The position numbers were made by a program, and so were the translations under genes. Shown here piece after piece: positions 52,843 to 60,768 of a stretch of 64,000 nt of DNA. Location of the stretch: the NCBI GenBank assembly GCA_965197565.1, contig CBDANK010000003.1:310001-374000 (forward strand). The letters are read 5' to 3'. The stretch's first letter is position 1. The number at the start of each line of letters is the position of its first letter. The DNA comes from G963667675 sp965197565. GTDB taxonomy: Bacteria > Chloroflexota > Dehalococcoidia > Lucifugimonadales > UBA3495. The notes under the pieces are model-generated. The model saw only the letters and a list, made by a program, of their open reading frames with translations. It had not been told where the DNA came from and ran no database searches.

Positions 52843-53412
52843 ATGACCGGTGCTATCTCCCCTGACTTACAGGAAAAGTTGAATCGGATTGGCATACTGA
52901 CGCCCGTTGACCCGGAGGCCAATAACCGTTGGCTTCCGGCCCCGCGGTTGCTGAGTCTGCACGGTAAAGCGGGCGGATTTCTGGGCAACCGCAAGGGCAA
53001 CGCAGAGCTTCTATTGGGTGACCTCAGGGAGCTTTTGGAAAAACGATTCGAGCTGCGAGACTCGGTGGTCCTGGACAAGTTTGTCTACTCCAGGCCCGCA
53101 GCGGAAGCCATCGTCGATGACCTGGCTCAGCGTTGTGACTTCGTAGTCACCGCTATAGCCGATTGAGGGTCCTGCACCGCGTGCAGTGTGCACGACGCAA
53201 TGAGTCTCGAGAACCGGGGCGTACCTACTGTGGTGGTTTGCACTGCCCCCTTTCAGGAGCCTGCCCTCCTTCATGCCCGGACTTTAGGCCGCGCCGGCTT
53301 CCAGCCCATAATCATTCCCCATCCCTTGGGCGGCCTGGACCGGCAGCGAGTGAGCCAGAGAGCTAATGAGGTCCAAGACCAAGTCATTACCGCTTTGTGT
53401 TCCGTCCTCTAA
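52843..53412 (+). CDS. UGSC-family selenoprotein (in-frame TGA = selenocysteine)
   Basis: AAGGAGG precedes ATG 52843. The frame is open to a TGA at 53164-53166 (codon 108) and stays open in the same frame to TAA-type stop at 53410-53412, giving 189 residues when TGA is read as selenocysteine. Around it the protein reads ...CDFVVTAIAD-Sec-GSCTACSVHDAMSLENR, then VPTVVVCTAPFQEP. The Sec-Gly-Ser-Cys motif defines the UGSC family first recognised in ocean metagenomes. The wider pattern U-G-x-C-x-x-C is very like the U-G-T-C-T-R-C active site of glycine reductase GrdB and the U-G-T-C of proline reductase PrdB, so a reductive selenoenzyme is inferred. A conventional gene caller would split it into 52843-53166 and a downstream piece. 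A pseudogene with a chance stop is the alternative but poorly explains the motif and SECIS-like hairpin. Confidence 0.85.
53164..53197 (+). promoter_or_regulatory. SECIS-like hairpin after the selenocysteine TGA
   Basis: GTGCA (53181-53185) pairs with TGCAC (53189-53193) around a GTG loop; the stem extends outward through C80-G94, G79-C96 and C78-G97 with one bulged A at 53195, giving 8 pairs. The apical loop lies about 20 bases after the TGA, within the spacing of bacterial SECIS elements read by SelB, and contains G and U. An alternative shorter stem (CTGCAC/GTGCAG at 53172-53186) competes with it. Confidence 0.55.
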
Positions 53413-53515
53413 ACTTCTATTACTGATCTATACTGATTAAGATATTTACTCACGCATCAGTAAATCTCCCTCTGAAACCTAACCACTAACCAATCATTAA
53501 GGAGGTTGCGGCGAC

Positions 53516-54394
53516 ATGGCGACAGTAGGCACCGGCAGTTACACCTACGAGATGGTTGAGGATTGGGCCAAGCTGCCCGCGGGCTGGACTTTGGGCCAGA
53601 CGGCGATAGTCACTGATTCTCAAGACCGGGTCTATTTGTTCAACCGCAGCGAGCGCCCGTTAATTGTTTTGGACCGGGATGGGAACTTCCTTAATTCCTG
53701 GGGAGAGGGGGTGCTTACCGACGCCCACGGGATGTACATCGACGCCGACGATAATCTCTATCTGCCGGTCAAAAACAGCCACGTGGTGCTGAAGTATAGC
53801 TCCCAAGGCAATCTCTTGATGACCTTGGGCAGCTGGGACCAACCCTCAGACACCGGATGGTCCGGAGACTACAACGACACGGTGCAGCGGGCCGCCGGAC
53901 CCTTTAACCTGCCCAGCGACGTGGCCCTGTCGCCCGGCGGCGATTTGTATATCTCCGACGGCTACGGCAACGCCCGGGTGCATCGGTTTACCGCCGATGG
54001 CAGACTGGTGTCCTCCTGGGGAGCGCCAGGAAAGTCGGCTCCCAGCGAGTTTCACGTTCCCCACGGCGTGTGGGTGCACAACGACGGCCGGGTTTTCGTC
54101 GCCGACCGGGAAAACAACCGTATTCAAATATTTTCAGCGGACGGCGAGTTTTTGTCCCAATGGACCGATATGGCCCGCCCTTGTGACATCTACATCGACG
54201 CCGATGACGTCGTCTTCGTGGCTGAACTGGACGCATTCATGGTCGTGCTCACCATCGATGGCAAGCTCTTGTCCCGATTTGACGGGCCGACGGAGGCGGG
54301 CGCTCATGCTGTCTGGATGGATTCAAAGGGCGATTTGTATGTGAACCAGAACCTGGAGGGCCAGCGGTTACTGAAATACCGCAAGCGGACGTGA
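53516..54394 (+). CDS. NHL-repeat beta-propeller protein
   Basis: 292-residue NHL propeller. Repeats with DRVYLFNRSERPLIVLDRDG, NLYLPVKNSHVVLKYSSQG, DLYISDGYGNARVHRFTADG, RVFVADRENNRIQIFSADG and DVVFVAELDAFMVVLTIDG are visible, about five blades plus the closing strands. No signal peptide. AAGGAGG is about 10 bases before the ATG. It is similar in kind to, but shorter than, the NHL gene at 26112. Partner and function unknown; it follows the selenoprotein gene by about 100 bases. Confidence 0.83.
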   Translation: MATVGTGSYTYEMVEDWAKLPAGWTLGQTAIVTDSQDRVYLFNRSERPLIVLDRDGNFLNSWGEGVLTDAHGMYIDADDNLYLPVKNSHVVLKYSSQGNLLMTLGSWDQPSDTGWSGDYNDTVQRAAGPFNLPSDVALSPGGDLYISDGYGNARVHRFTADGRLVSSWGAPGKSAPSEFHVPHGVWVHNDGRVFVADRENNRIQIFSADGEFLSQWTDMARPCDIYIDADDVVFVAELDAFMVVLTIDGKLLSRFDGPTEAGAHAVWMDSKGDLYVNQNLEGQRLLKYRKRT

Positions 54395-54725
54395 AGCTCC
54401 AGTTACGTCATACTGAGCCAGGACCCCGCCAGTCACACGCACAGAGCAAATTCTAAGCTGGTGTTTAAAAATCAATTGCAGCCCATCCCTGTCATTGTTA
54501 TGAAAATAGGCCATTTTCATCCGCATACGTGGCCTTCACAAGGCCATTAGCAATTCCGAACGGAGTGAGGAATCTAAAACGCTTGGGCAGCAGCACGCCC
54601 AAGAAGGTGACAAGTTTGAGACCCTTCGCTTCGCTCAGAGCCTGCCCCTGGCTTTAACAGGGGTGACAAGTGACTGGTTGTAAGGGCTTATTAAACACTC
54701 CCCAAGCTGGTTTGGAGGCGTCCGA
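54395..54725. other. Repeat-derived spacer
   Basis: Contains a family C unit (54487-54558) in inverted orientation relative to 44534-44602, a family B start (CGAACGGAGTGAGGAATCTA at 54557-54576) and CTTCGCTTCGCTCAG. No gene is seen. Confidence 0.6.
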
Positions 54726-55739
54726 ATGCGGGCCGGTTACCAAGTAGGCCAGGTAGTCATCAGGGACAGCATTAACCACCAGACACAGTGGCGAGACCAT
54801 TTGGAGCAGTTCCGCGCCGCGCGGGATGTGGGCTTTGACATCTACTGCTGGGCCCACCATTACTTGATCGACCCCTTCCAGCATTTTCAACCATTTCCAG
54901 TGCTGGCCCGCTTGGCGGGGGAACCTGGCGACATGAAGCTGGCGACCTCGGTCTTGTTGCTGCCCCTGCTAAACCCGGTGGACGTGGCGGAGCAGGCGGC
55001 AACCCTGGACCAGATCAGTGAAGGGCGTTTTATCCTGGGCTTGGGCTTGGGGTACAGGCCCGAAGAGTGCGAGGCCTTCGGCACTCGCATGTCCCAGCGA
55101 GGGGCGCGCCACAGCGAGGCCCTGGCCCTGATGCAGCGTTTGTGGACCGAGGACGAGGTGACGCACCACGGCCGTTACTTCCGGGTGACTAATGCCCGGC
55201 CCACAGCGCGGCCCTACCAAAACCCTTACCCCAAGATGTGGCTGGCGGCCATGAGCGACCCCGCCGTCCGCAGGGTGGGACGGGAAGGCCACATCCTGTT
55301 CATCGGCCCGGCCCAGCCCTACGAAACAATCCGCCGGCAAGTGGATTTGTACCGCCGGACCTTACAGGAAAACGGGCATTCCGTTCCCGATGAGATGGTT
55401 GTAGTCAGGGAGTTTTTCTGCGCCGGGAGCCGTCAAGAGGCCCTGGACATGGCCGGAAGCGGCTTTAAGCGCAAGTACCAGGAGTACGCCACCCACGGGC
55501 TGCAAGGCGATGACCCGGAATTGGTCCGGAAAGTAACGGGGGACTTGGAGGGCCTGATGGACGACACGTTTATTATTGGAAGCCCCCAAGAGTGTCTGGA
55601 ACAGATCGCCAGGTACCGGGAACTGGGTTTCACCGACATTGCTTTGCGGCTGTTCTACCCCGAGATGCCGCAAAAGGACGTTCTGGACCATATAGAGCGG
55701 GTGGGCAAGGAAGTTCTGCCAGCGTTGCACCGCCTCTGA
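54726..55739 (+). CDS. LLM-class flavin-dependent oxidoreductase
   Basis: 337-residue luciferase-like monooxygenase. YCWAHHYLIDPFQHFQPF is the flavin-side motif, QISEGRFILGLGLGYRPEEC the phosphate loop, and PYPKMWLAAMSDPAVRRVG the C-terminal barrel motif. GGAGG lies 8 bases before the ATG. It is 44 bases upstream of another LLM gene, so they form a pair that may act as two monooxygenases on one substrate or as a heteromeric enzyme. Substrate unknown. Confidence 0.87.
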   Translation: MRAGYQVGQVVIRDSINHQTQWRDHLEQFRAARDVGFDIYCWAHHYLIDPFQHFQPFPVLARLAGEPGDMKLATSVLLLPLLNPVDVAEQAATLDQISEGRFILGLGLGYRPEECEAFGTRMSQRGARHSEALALMQRLWTEDEVTHHGRYFRVTNARPTARPYQNPYPKMWLAAMSDPAVRRVGREGHILFIGPAQPYETIRRQVDLYRRTLQENGHSVPDEMVVVREFFCAGSRQEALDMAGSGFKRKYQEYATHGLQGDDPELVRKVTGDLEGLMDDTFIIGSPQECLEQIARYRELGFTDIALRLFYPEMPQKDVLDHIERVGKEVLPALHRL

Positions 55740-55783
55740 ACCTTCCATGTCCTGGAAGTCCCAGTAGATACAGGAGTGTTGCC

Positions 55784-56665
55784 GTGCAGATTGGAGCCAT
55801 ATTCCCCCAGACCGAAATCGGGGCCGACCCCGGTGAGGTCCGGTATTTCGCCCAAGCAGTGGAGGACCTGGGTTACACCTACATATACATCGCCGACCAC
55901 GTGCTGGGCGCGGACCCAGCCCACCACAGTCACCAGAACTATGCTATATACAACCACCAATCCGTGATCCACGAATCTCTGACCGTCCTGGGATACTTGG
56001 CCGCTGTGACCCAGAAGGTGGGTCTCGTAACCGGGATACTGATACTGCCGCAACGGCAGACGGCCTTGGTGGCCAAACAAGCGGCGGAGATAGACGTGTT
56101 GAGTGGAGGACGGTTGCGGCTGGGCATCGGCGTCGGTTGGAACCCCGTGGAGTTCGAGGCCTTGGGCGAGAACTTTCACGACCGGGGGCGCCGGAGCGAG
56201 GAGCAGATGGCGGTGCTCCGAGCCCTCTGGACCCAGGAAGTAGTGGATTTTCGGGGCCGCTGGCACCGCATCGACCAAGCCGGACTGAATCCCCTGCCGG
56301 TGCAGCGCCCCATTCCCCTATGGCTGGGGACCGGCGGGCCTATGCCGGCCGACGTAGTGCTGCGCCGGGTCGCCCGTCTGGCCGACGGTTGGTGCCCCGC
56401 AATCCGTCCCGATGAAGAGGGACGTCAGGCGGTGAACCTGGTCCAAAGCTACGCTGAGGCGGCGGGACGCGACCCGGCGGCCCTGGGGCTGGAAGGGCGG
56501 CTCAGCGTCGGGGGTCAGCAACCGGATGACTGGCTGGCCGAGGTACAAGCCTGGCGGAGCCTGGGAGCCACCCACTTGTGCATCGAGACTAGGCGCGCCG
56601 GCCTGGGTTCGCTCGAGGAGCACATCAACGCCTTCCGGCGCCTTAAAGAGACCGTGGGCTGGTGA
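55784..56665 (+). CDS. LLM-class F420-dependent oxidoreductase
   Basis: 293-residue luciferase-like protein. GTG 55784 gives MQIGAIFPQTEIGADPGEVR, with CAGGAG 7 bases ahead; the open frame extends back through the previous gene in another frame but that start is rejected. YTYIYIADHVLGADPAHH and LSGGRLRLGIGVGWNPVEFEA with IPLWLGTGGPMPADVVLRRV are the F420-type motifs. Directly follows the LLM gene at 54726. Confidence 0.87.
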   Translation: MQIGAIFPQTEIGADPGEVRYFAQAVEDLGYTYIYIADHVLGADPAHHSHQNYAIYNHQSVIHESLTVLGYLAAVTQKVGLVTGILILPQRQTALVAKQAAEIDVLSGGRLRLGIGVGWNPVEFEALGENFHDRGRRSEEQMAVLRALWTQEVVDFRGRWHRIDQAGLNPLPVQRPIPLWLGTGGPMPADVVLRRVARLADGWCPAIRPDEEGRQAVNLVQSYAEAAGRDPAALGLEGRLSVGGQQPDDWLAEVQAWRSLGATHLCIETRRAGLGSLEEHINAFRRLKETVGW

Positions 56666-57013
56666 AACCCGCAAAAAGCAGCCACAAGGGTTGCTTCTAC
56701 GACTGAGGACGTGGCGCATTGTAGGGGCAACCACAAGGGTTGCCCTATGGATGCGGCTATCAGCGTCGGAAATTGAAGCACCCTTGGCCGTCGCCAGGAT
56801 CTTTCCATTGTCACCCCCGGCCTACGCCAGGGCCGGCTCTGAGCCACTCTCCAATGTCACCCTGAGCCTTTCGACTAGGCTCAAGATAAACTCCGCGAAG
56901 GGTCTAAAACCTTTGACTGCATTCTCTTTCTTCGGTACTCGGACCAGGTTCTTGCTGAAGGCTTTTAGATTCTTCCCCTACGGCTCAGAATGACATTTCC
57001 GACAATGAAAAGC

Positions 57014-57201
57014 GTAAGTGTTCAGAGTTGAGGGGATTATTCCGGCCCTCTGAACTCCGTCACTCCGGCGAAGGCCGGAGTCCAGAAAGTCCTCGCTAGG
57101 GGCCAGCTACGGATTCAAGGCTTTCCGCAGCTTGGTTTTCCTGGGTCCCGGCCTGCGCCGGGACGACGGAGGTGAGTCACCTCATCAGTCTGAACACTTA
57201 C
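57014..57201. mobile_element. 188-bp MITE (family A copy 2) with 13-bp perfect inverted ends
   Basis: GTAAGTGTTCAGA at 57014-57026 is exactly complementary to 57189-57201. The interior closely follows copy 1 (46128-46316), differing by short substitutions. No flanking duplication is found, so this copy has been altered by later rearrangement on its right side, where a duplication starts. Confidence 0.85.
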
Positions 57202-57276
57202 CCGTGGCCGACAGGACTAGACCGCGGGGATGCACCACTCCTTCTTTTGCCACGGCTTGAGAGCGTTTTTTTGAGA

Positions 57277-57597
57277 CGTCCCTATGGCTGGTGCTACACT
57301 CCTCATAGGGCGCCGTCCAATGGGGCGATGGCGGAAATGGGAGCGGCGAGCAGTCCCCATACTTGTCCCTGACCATCACTGCTACCTCCACCATCAACAC
57401 TTTCCACCAGGCAGGATAACCCAATTGATCTATTTCTTAAACAATTGCTAAAACCAAGTTGACTGGGTACTAGGGGCCAGCTACGGATTCCGAACACTTA
57501 CCCGCCAGGACTAGACCGTCCCTATGGCTGGTGCTACACTCCTCATAGGGCGCCGTCCAATGGGGCGATGGCGGAAATGGAGCGGCGAGCAGTCCCC
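57277..57597. repeat. Imperfect duplication downstream of MITE copy 2
   Basis: The roughly 82-base stretch at 57277-57358 (starting GTCCCTATGGCTGGTGCTAC) recurs at 57508-57597 with one small indel. A piece of the MITE, GGGGCCAGCTACGGATTC joined directly to CGAACACTTAC (57473-57501), precedes the second copy, so the duplicated unit included the MITE end with an internal deletion. Confidence 0.8.
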
Positions 57598-57651
57598 AGC
57601 CGGCCAACGGCGCCTGCAATGAACCATTAGAACCATCAAAGGAGCGGACCC

Positions 57652-58425
57652 ATGGCGGAAGAACCGGTATTGTATGAGTTGATCGACGGTATCGCCGTGC
57701 TGACCCTCAACAATCCCAAAAGACGAAACGCTTTGTCCAGTGCTGTGCTGATTGCGCTGAACTCCCATCTGGAACGAATTAAGAACGACCCCGCTGCGCG
57801 AGTAGTGGTGCTGCGCTCGGAGGGCCCGGTTTTTAGCTCGGGGCACGATTTGAATGAGATGGTGGACGGCGACAAAGAGACCTACACCGGCATCTTTGCC
57901 GACTGTACCGAAGTTATGGAAAGCATCCGGCTGCTTCCCAAGCCGGTTATCGCCCAGGTGCAAGGGCTGGCCACCGCCGCCGGCTGCCAGTTGGTGGCAA
58001 CCTGCGACCTTGCGGTGGCTTCGGAGACGGCCAGTTTTGCCACGCCGGGTGTGCAGATCGGTCTCTTTTGCACTACTCCCGGAGTTGCTGTCTCTCGGGC
58101 GGTTATGCCAAAAAGGGCCATGGAAATGCTGCTGACCGGCACTCCCATAACGGCCCAAGAGGCCCTGGAGTTCGGGCTGGTCAACCGGGTGACGCCGCCG
58201 GAGGAGTTGGAGAAAAGCGTAATGGAACTGGCCCGGCGGATCAGCTCCTCCAGCTCACAAACCCTGGCCATGGGCAAACCCGCCTTCTACCAGCAACTGG
58301 ACATGGACCGCCCCGCGGCCTACGGCTTCGCCCAGCAGGTGATGGTGGAGAACTTGATGGCCGAAGACGCCCAGGAAGGCATTGCTGCCTTCCTGGAAAA
58401 GCGTGAGCCACACTGGAATTATTAG
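57652..58425 (+). CDS. Enoyl-CoA hydratase/isomerase (crotonase) family protein
   Basis: 257-residue crotonase. ALNSHLERIKNDPAARVVVL and GPVFSSGHDLNEMVDGD form the first oxyanion-hole motif (S-S-G-H-D); QGLATAAGCQLVATCDLAV provides the second; LGLLRR-like GLVNRVTPPEELEKSVMELA closes the fold. Acts on acyl-CoAs in beta-oxidation or a related pathway. The usual active-site Glu near residue 110-120 is in the QGLATAAGCQLVA region but not unambiguous. AAGGAG precedes the ATG. Short (28-base) gap to the Uma2 gene. Confidence 0.87.
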   Translation: MAEEPVLYELIDGIAVLTLNNPKRRNALSSAVLIALNSHLERIKNDPAARVVVLRSEGPVFSSGHDLNEMVDGDKETYTGIFADCTEVMESIRLLPKPVIAQVQGLATAAGCQLVATCDLAVASETASFATPGVQIGLFCTTPGVAVSRAVMPKRAMEMLLTGTPITAQEALEFGLVNRVTPPEELEKSVMELARRISSSSSQTLAMGKPAFYQQLDMDRPAAYGFAQQVMVENLMAEDAQEGIAAFLEKREPHWNY

Positions 58426-58452
58426 AAGGGGCCCTAACTGAGAGGCCCAGCC

Positions 58453-59226
58453 ATGACCACCATGCTGACCTACAACTGGCAAGGCGCTATCGACTTTGCC
58501 AGCCTTTGCTTTAATCCCAACAAGCCCGAACCCCTGCCCGACGCCATGTTTCAAGAACTTCTGTTGCAAGAAACCTTGCATGTATTGGCTGCCCGCTTCA
58601 CCGATTTCGGCAGCCGCCCCGATAACTTCATCAGCAGCAACACTTTCATTTGCTACGACCGGTCTAACCTCAACATCAGGGTAGGACCCGACTGTTACCT
58701 GGCTTTCGGCGTCGATGCCCGCGCCATCCGGGAACGACGGCTCTACTTGCCCTGGGAGGTGGGCAAACCCCCGGACCTGACGCTGGAAATAGCTTCAGAG
58801 ACCACTGCGCTCTATGACGTAACCGGGAAACGGCAAGTATACGCCCAAATCGGCATCCCCGAATACTGGCGGTTTGACCAGACCGGTGGCGACTACTACG
58901 GGCAGGCTCTGGCCGGGGACCTTCTGGTCAACGGGGTCTACCAGCCCATTGACCTCACCACCGAACCCGACGGCGTGCTCAAGGGGTACAGCCCGGCGTT
59001 GGAACTGTACTTCTGCTGGCATGAGGAATGGTTGTACTTCTACGACCCGGCCACCGGGGCCTATCTTAGGAACCGGGAGCAGGAGCTTGAGGCCCATCAA
59101 GCGGAACGCGCTGCGCATCAGGCAACCCAAGCCGAACTGCAGGCGGAACGCGCCGCCCGGGAAGCCGCCGAAGCCAAAATAAGGGAACTTCAGGAACAGT
59201 TGCTCAGTCGGCGGCCCGAGGACTAG
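58453..59226 (+). CDS. Uma2-family endonuclease-like protein (DUF820)
   Basis: 257-residue PD-(D/E)XK-fold Uma2 protein. PDLTLEIASETTALYDVTGK carries the E-V-x-S/E-x-x-T-x-x-x-D-x-x-x-K nuclease motif and AQIGIPEYWRFDQTGGDYYG follows as in the family; YFCWHEEWLYFYDPATG precedes a C-terminal coiled coil of Ala/Glu/Arg-rich heptads (about residues 215-257). Uma2 proteins are common in Chloroflexi and cyanobacteria; their physiological substrate is unknown. May be co-transcribed with the crotonase gene. Confidence 0.85.
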   Translation: MTTMLTYNWQGAIDFASLCFNPNKPEPLPDAMFQELLLQETLHVLAARFTDFGSRPDNFISSNTFICYDRSNLNIRVGPDCYLAFGVDARAIRERRLYLPWEVGKPPDLTLEIASETTALYDVTGKRQVYAQIGIPEYWRFDQTGGDYYGQALAGDLLVNGVYQPIDLTTEPDGVLKGYSPALELYFCWHEEWLYFYDPATGAYLRNREQELEAHQAERAAHQATQAELQAERAAREAAEAKIRELQEQLLSRRPED

Positions 59227-59414
59227 CCGTCGGCCTCCCCACCATTTCCCAACAGCATCCGATCAGGGAAACAGCAACTCCCTCATCATTCACGGTCTGG
59301 CTAAAAAGCGAATCCGCGGCTATGTCCGGCGTCTATCCCGACTAACGGGACGACGTTACCCGGTCACTCCGCGGATGACTTTCTTAATCTAACGTCAAGC
59401 GTCCGCCTTGTCAA
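59227..59414. terminator. Convergent spacer with an inverted repeat
   Basis: ATCCGCGG near 59311 and CCGCGGAT near 59368 form an 8-base perfect inverted repeat about 50 bases apart, plus a TCCCGACTAACGGGA short hairpin. The genes on either side converge, so these may terminate transcription; no U-tract is clear. Confidence 0.3.
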
Positions 59415-60494
59415 TCAGAACGTTATCACGCTTCGGGCTACTTCGGCCCGCTTCATGTCCTCGAAGGCTTCGTTGACTTGGTCCAGCTTCATCCGTTGCG
59501 ACACCATTTGGTCCAGCTTCAGCCTGCCCTGAAGGTAAAACTCAATGTACCGTGGCATGTCGGTGCGGAACCGGTTGGAGCCCATGCTGCTGCCCTGGAT
59601 TTTCCGCTCCCGCAGAAAAGAGGGTCCGTCCAGTTCTATCTTTGTTCCCTCGGGTATCATGCCAATGATGGTCGCGGTGCCCCCGGGTCTCAGGATTTCA
59701 AAAGCTTGCTCGGCGGTCTCTTTCTTACCGATGGCCTCGAATGAGTAGTCCACTCCGCCATTAGTCAGGTTTATGATCTTCTCGACAACAGCCCCGCCGG
59801 AGGCGTCCACCACGTCGGTGGCTCCAAATTCCTGGGCAAGGGTCAGCTTGGTCTCCACTGCATCCACCGCAATGACCCGCAACGCTCCGGCCAAGGCTGC
59901 TCCTTGAATACAACTTAAGCCGACGCCGCCACAGCCAATGACCACCACTGTGCTGCCGGGCTCGACTTTAGCCGTATTCAGAGCCGCTCCCAGGCCGGTG
60001 GTCACACCGCACCCGATGAGAGCCAACTGCTCAAAGGGGATGTCCTCTCGCACCTTTACCAAGGAGTGCTCGTGGACCAGCATCTGCTCGGCGAAAGACC
60101 CCAGCAATGCCATCTGGGTGATGGCCGTGTCTCCCTGGCTTAGCCTGGGGGGTTCCTGTGGAGTGCGGACTACGTCCGTTTTGGAACAAAGGACCGGGCG
60201 TCCGCTCAAGCACATTTCGCAATGCCCGCAGAAAACGGAAAGGCACAGGATCACTGTGTCCCCGGCCCTTACGTAGGTCACTTGTTCGCCCACGGCTTCC
60301 ACCGTGCCGGCCGCCTCGTGGCCCAGAATGGCCGGCATTCGGATAGTGTACTTGCCTTCGACATAATGCAGGTCGCTGTGACAGACCCCCGATGCCCCGG
60401 TGCGCACCAACACCTCATGAGGCCCGGGCTTGTCTATGTGTATTTCTTCGACCTCCAAGGGACGGTCCACCTCGCGTAACACGGCCGCTTTCAT
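59415..60494 (-). CDS. Zinc-dependent alcohol dehydrogenase (class III-like)
   Basis: 359-residue medium-chain alcohol dehydrogenase. The catalytic-zinc Cys is in GASGVCHSDLHYVEGK, GHEAAGTVEAVGEQV holds the second ligand, structural zinc cysteines are in CGHCEMCLSGRPVLC, and VVVIGCGGVGLSCIQGAALAG binds NAD(P)H. All these follow the S-(hydroxymethyl)glutathione/mycothiol dehydrogenase branch. GAGGTGA precedes the ATG. It is convergent with the Uma2 gene and adjacent to a CTCTCCC-type repeat. Confidence 0.9.
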   Translation of the reverse strand: MKAAVLREVDRPLEVEEIHIDKPGPHEVLVRTGASGVCHSDLHYVEGKYTIRMPAILGHEAAGTVEAVGEQVTYVRAGDTVILCLSVFCGHCEMCLSGRPVLCSKTDVVRTPQEPPRLSQGDTAITQMALLGSFAEQMLVHEHSLVKVREDIPFEQLALIGCGVTTGLGAALNTAKVEPGSTVVVIGCGGVGLSCIQGAALAGALRVIAVDAVETKLTLAQEFGATDVVDASGGAVVEKIINLTNGGVDYSFEAIGKKETAEQAFEILRPGGTATIIGMIPEGTKIELDGPSFLRERKIQGSSMGSNRFRTDMPRYIEFYLQGRLKLDQMVSQRMKLDQVNEAFEDMKRAEVARSVITF

Positions 60495-60540
60495 CGCTCA
60501 CCTCGGCTAAAAGTTTGTAGCCAGCTTTCGTTTGTGAAGA

Positions 60541-60768
60541 AGATACCATTAACCCTCTCCCGTGGGAGAGGGGATTTCCTCACAGCCTCTAAGGGTAATA
60601 AAGTTGCTGGTGTGAAGTTATTAAACCGCAATAGAGCGCGGGTGTCAAAGCGGCAGAGAATGTTAGAATCATGCCATAGTTGAGAATAGCCCTCACCCCA
60701 GCCCTCTCTCCAGGCCTCTCCCAGAGGGAGAGGGAACTTTGGAGACACTTTCTTAGGAACGGGACGGA
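60541..60768. repeat. Spacer with CCCTCTCCC-type dispersed repeat
   Basis: TTAACCCTCTCCCGTGGGAG...CACAGCCTCTAAGG at 60547-60595 is related to CCCTCTCCCCAAGGGAG...CACAGCCTCTAGTG at 62631-62674, and a third variant (CTCTCTCCAGGCCTCTCCC) lies at 60702-60725. No gene. The promoter of the MetX-like gene probably lies near the right end. Confidence 0.55.

Larger units (their letters stand above)
56666..57651. other. 986-base repeat-rich spacer
   Basis: No gene is seen. The spacer holds, in order: a GGGGCAACCACAAGGGTTGCCC hairpin-type repeat split by short loops near 56723-56747; a family B element about 56852-56996; a family A MITE copy (57014-57201); and a partial duplication at 57470-57597 of the MITE end and the segment after it. 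Promoters for the enoyl-CoA hydratase gene may lie just before 57652. Confidence 0.7.

Noticed and set aside
56666..57600. Repeats as a CRISPR array
   Set aside because: Copies are of different size and spacing, without a constant repeat and unique spacers; they are MITE/REP-like.
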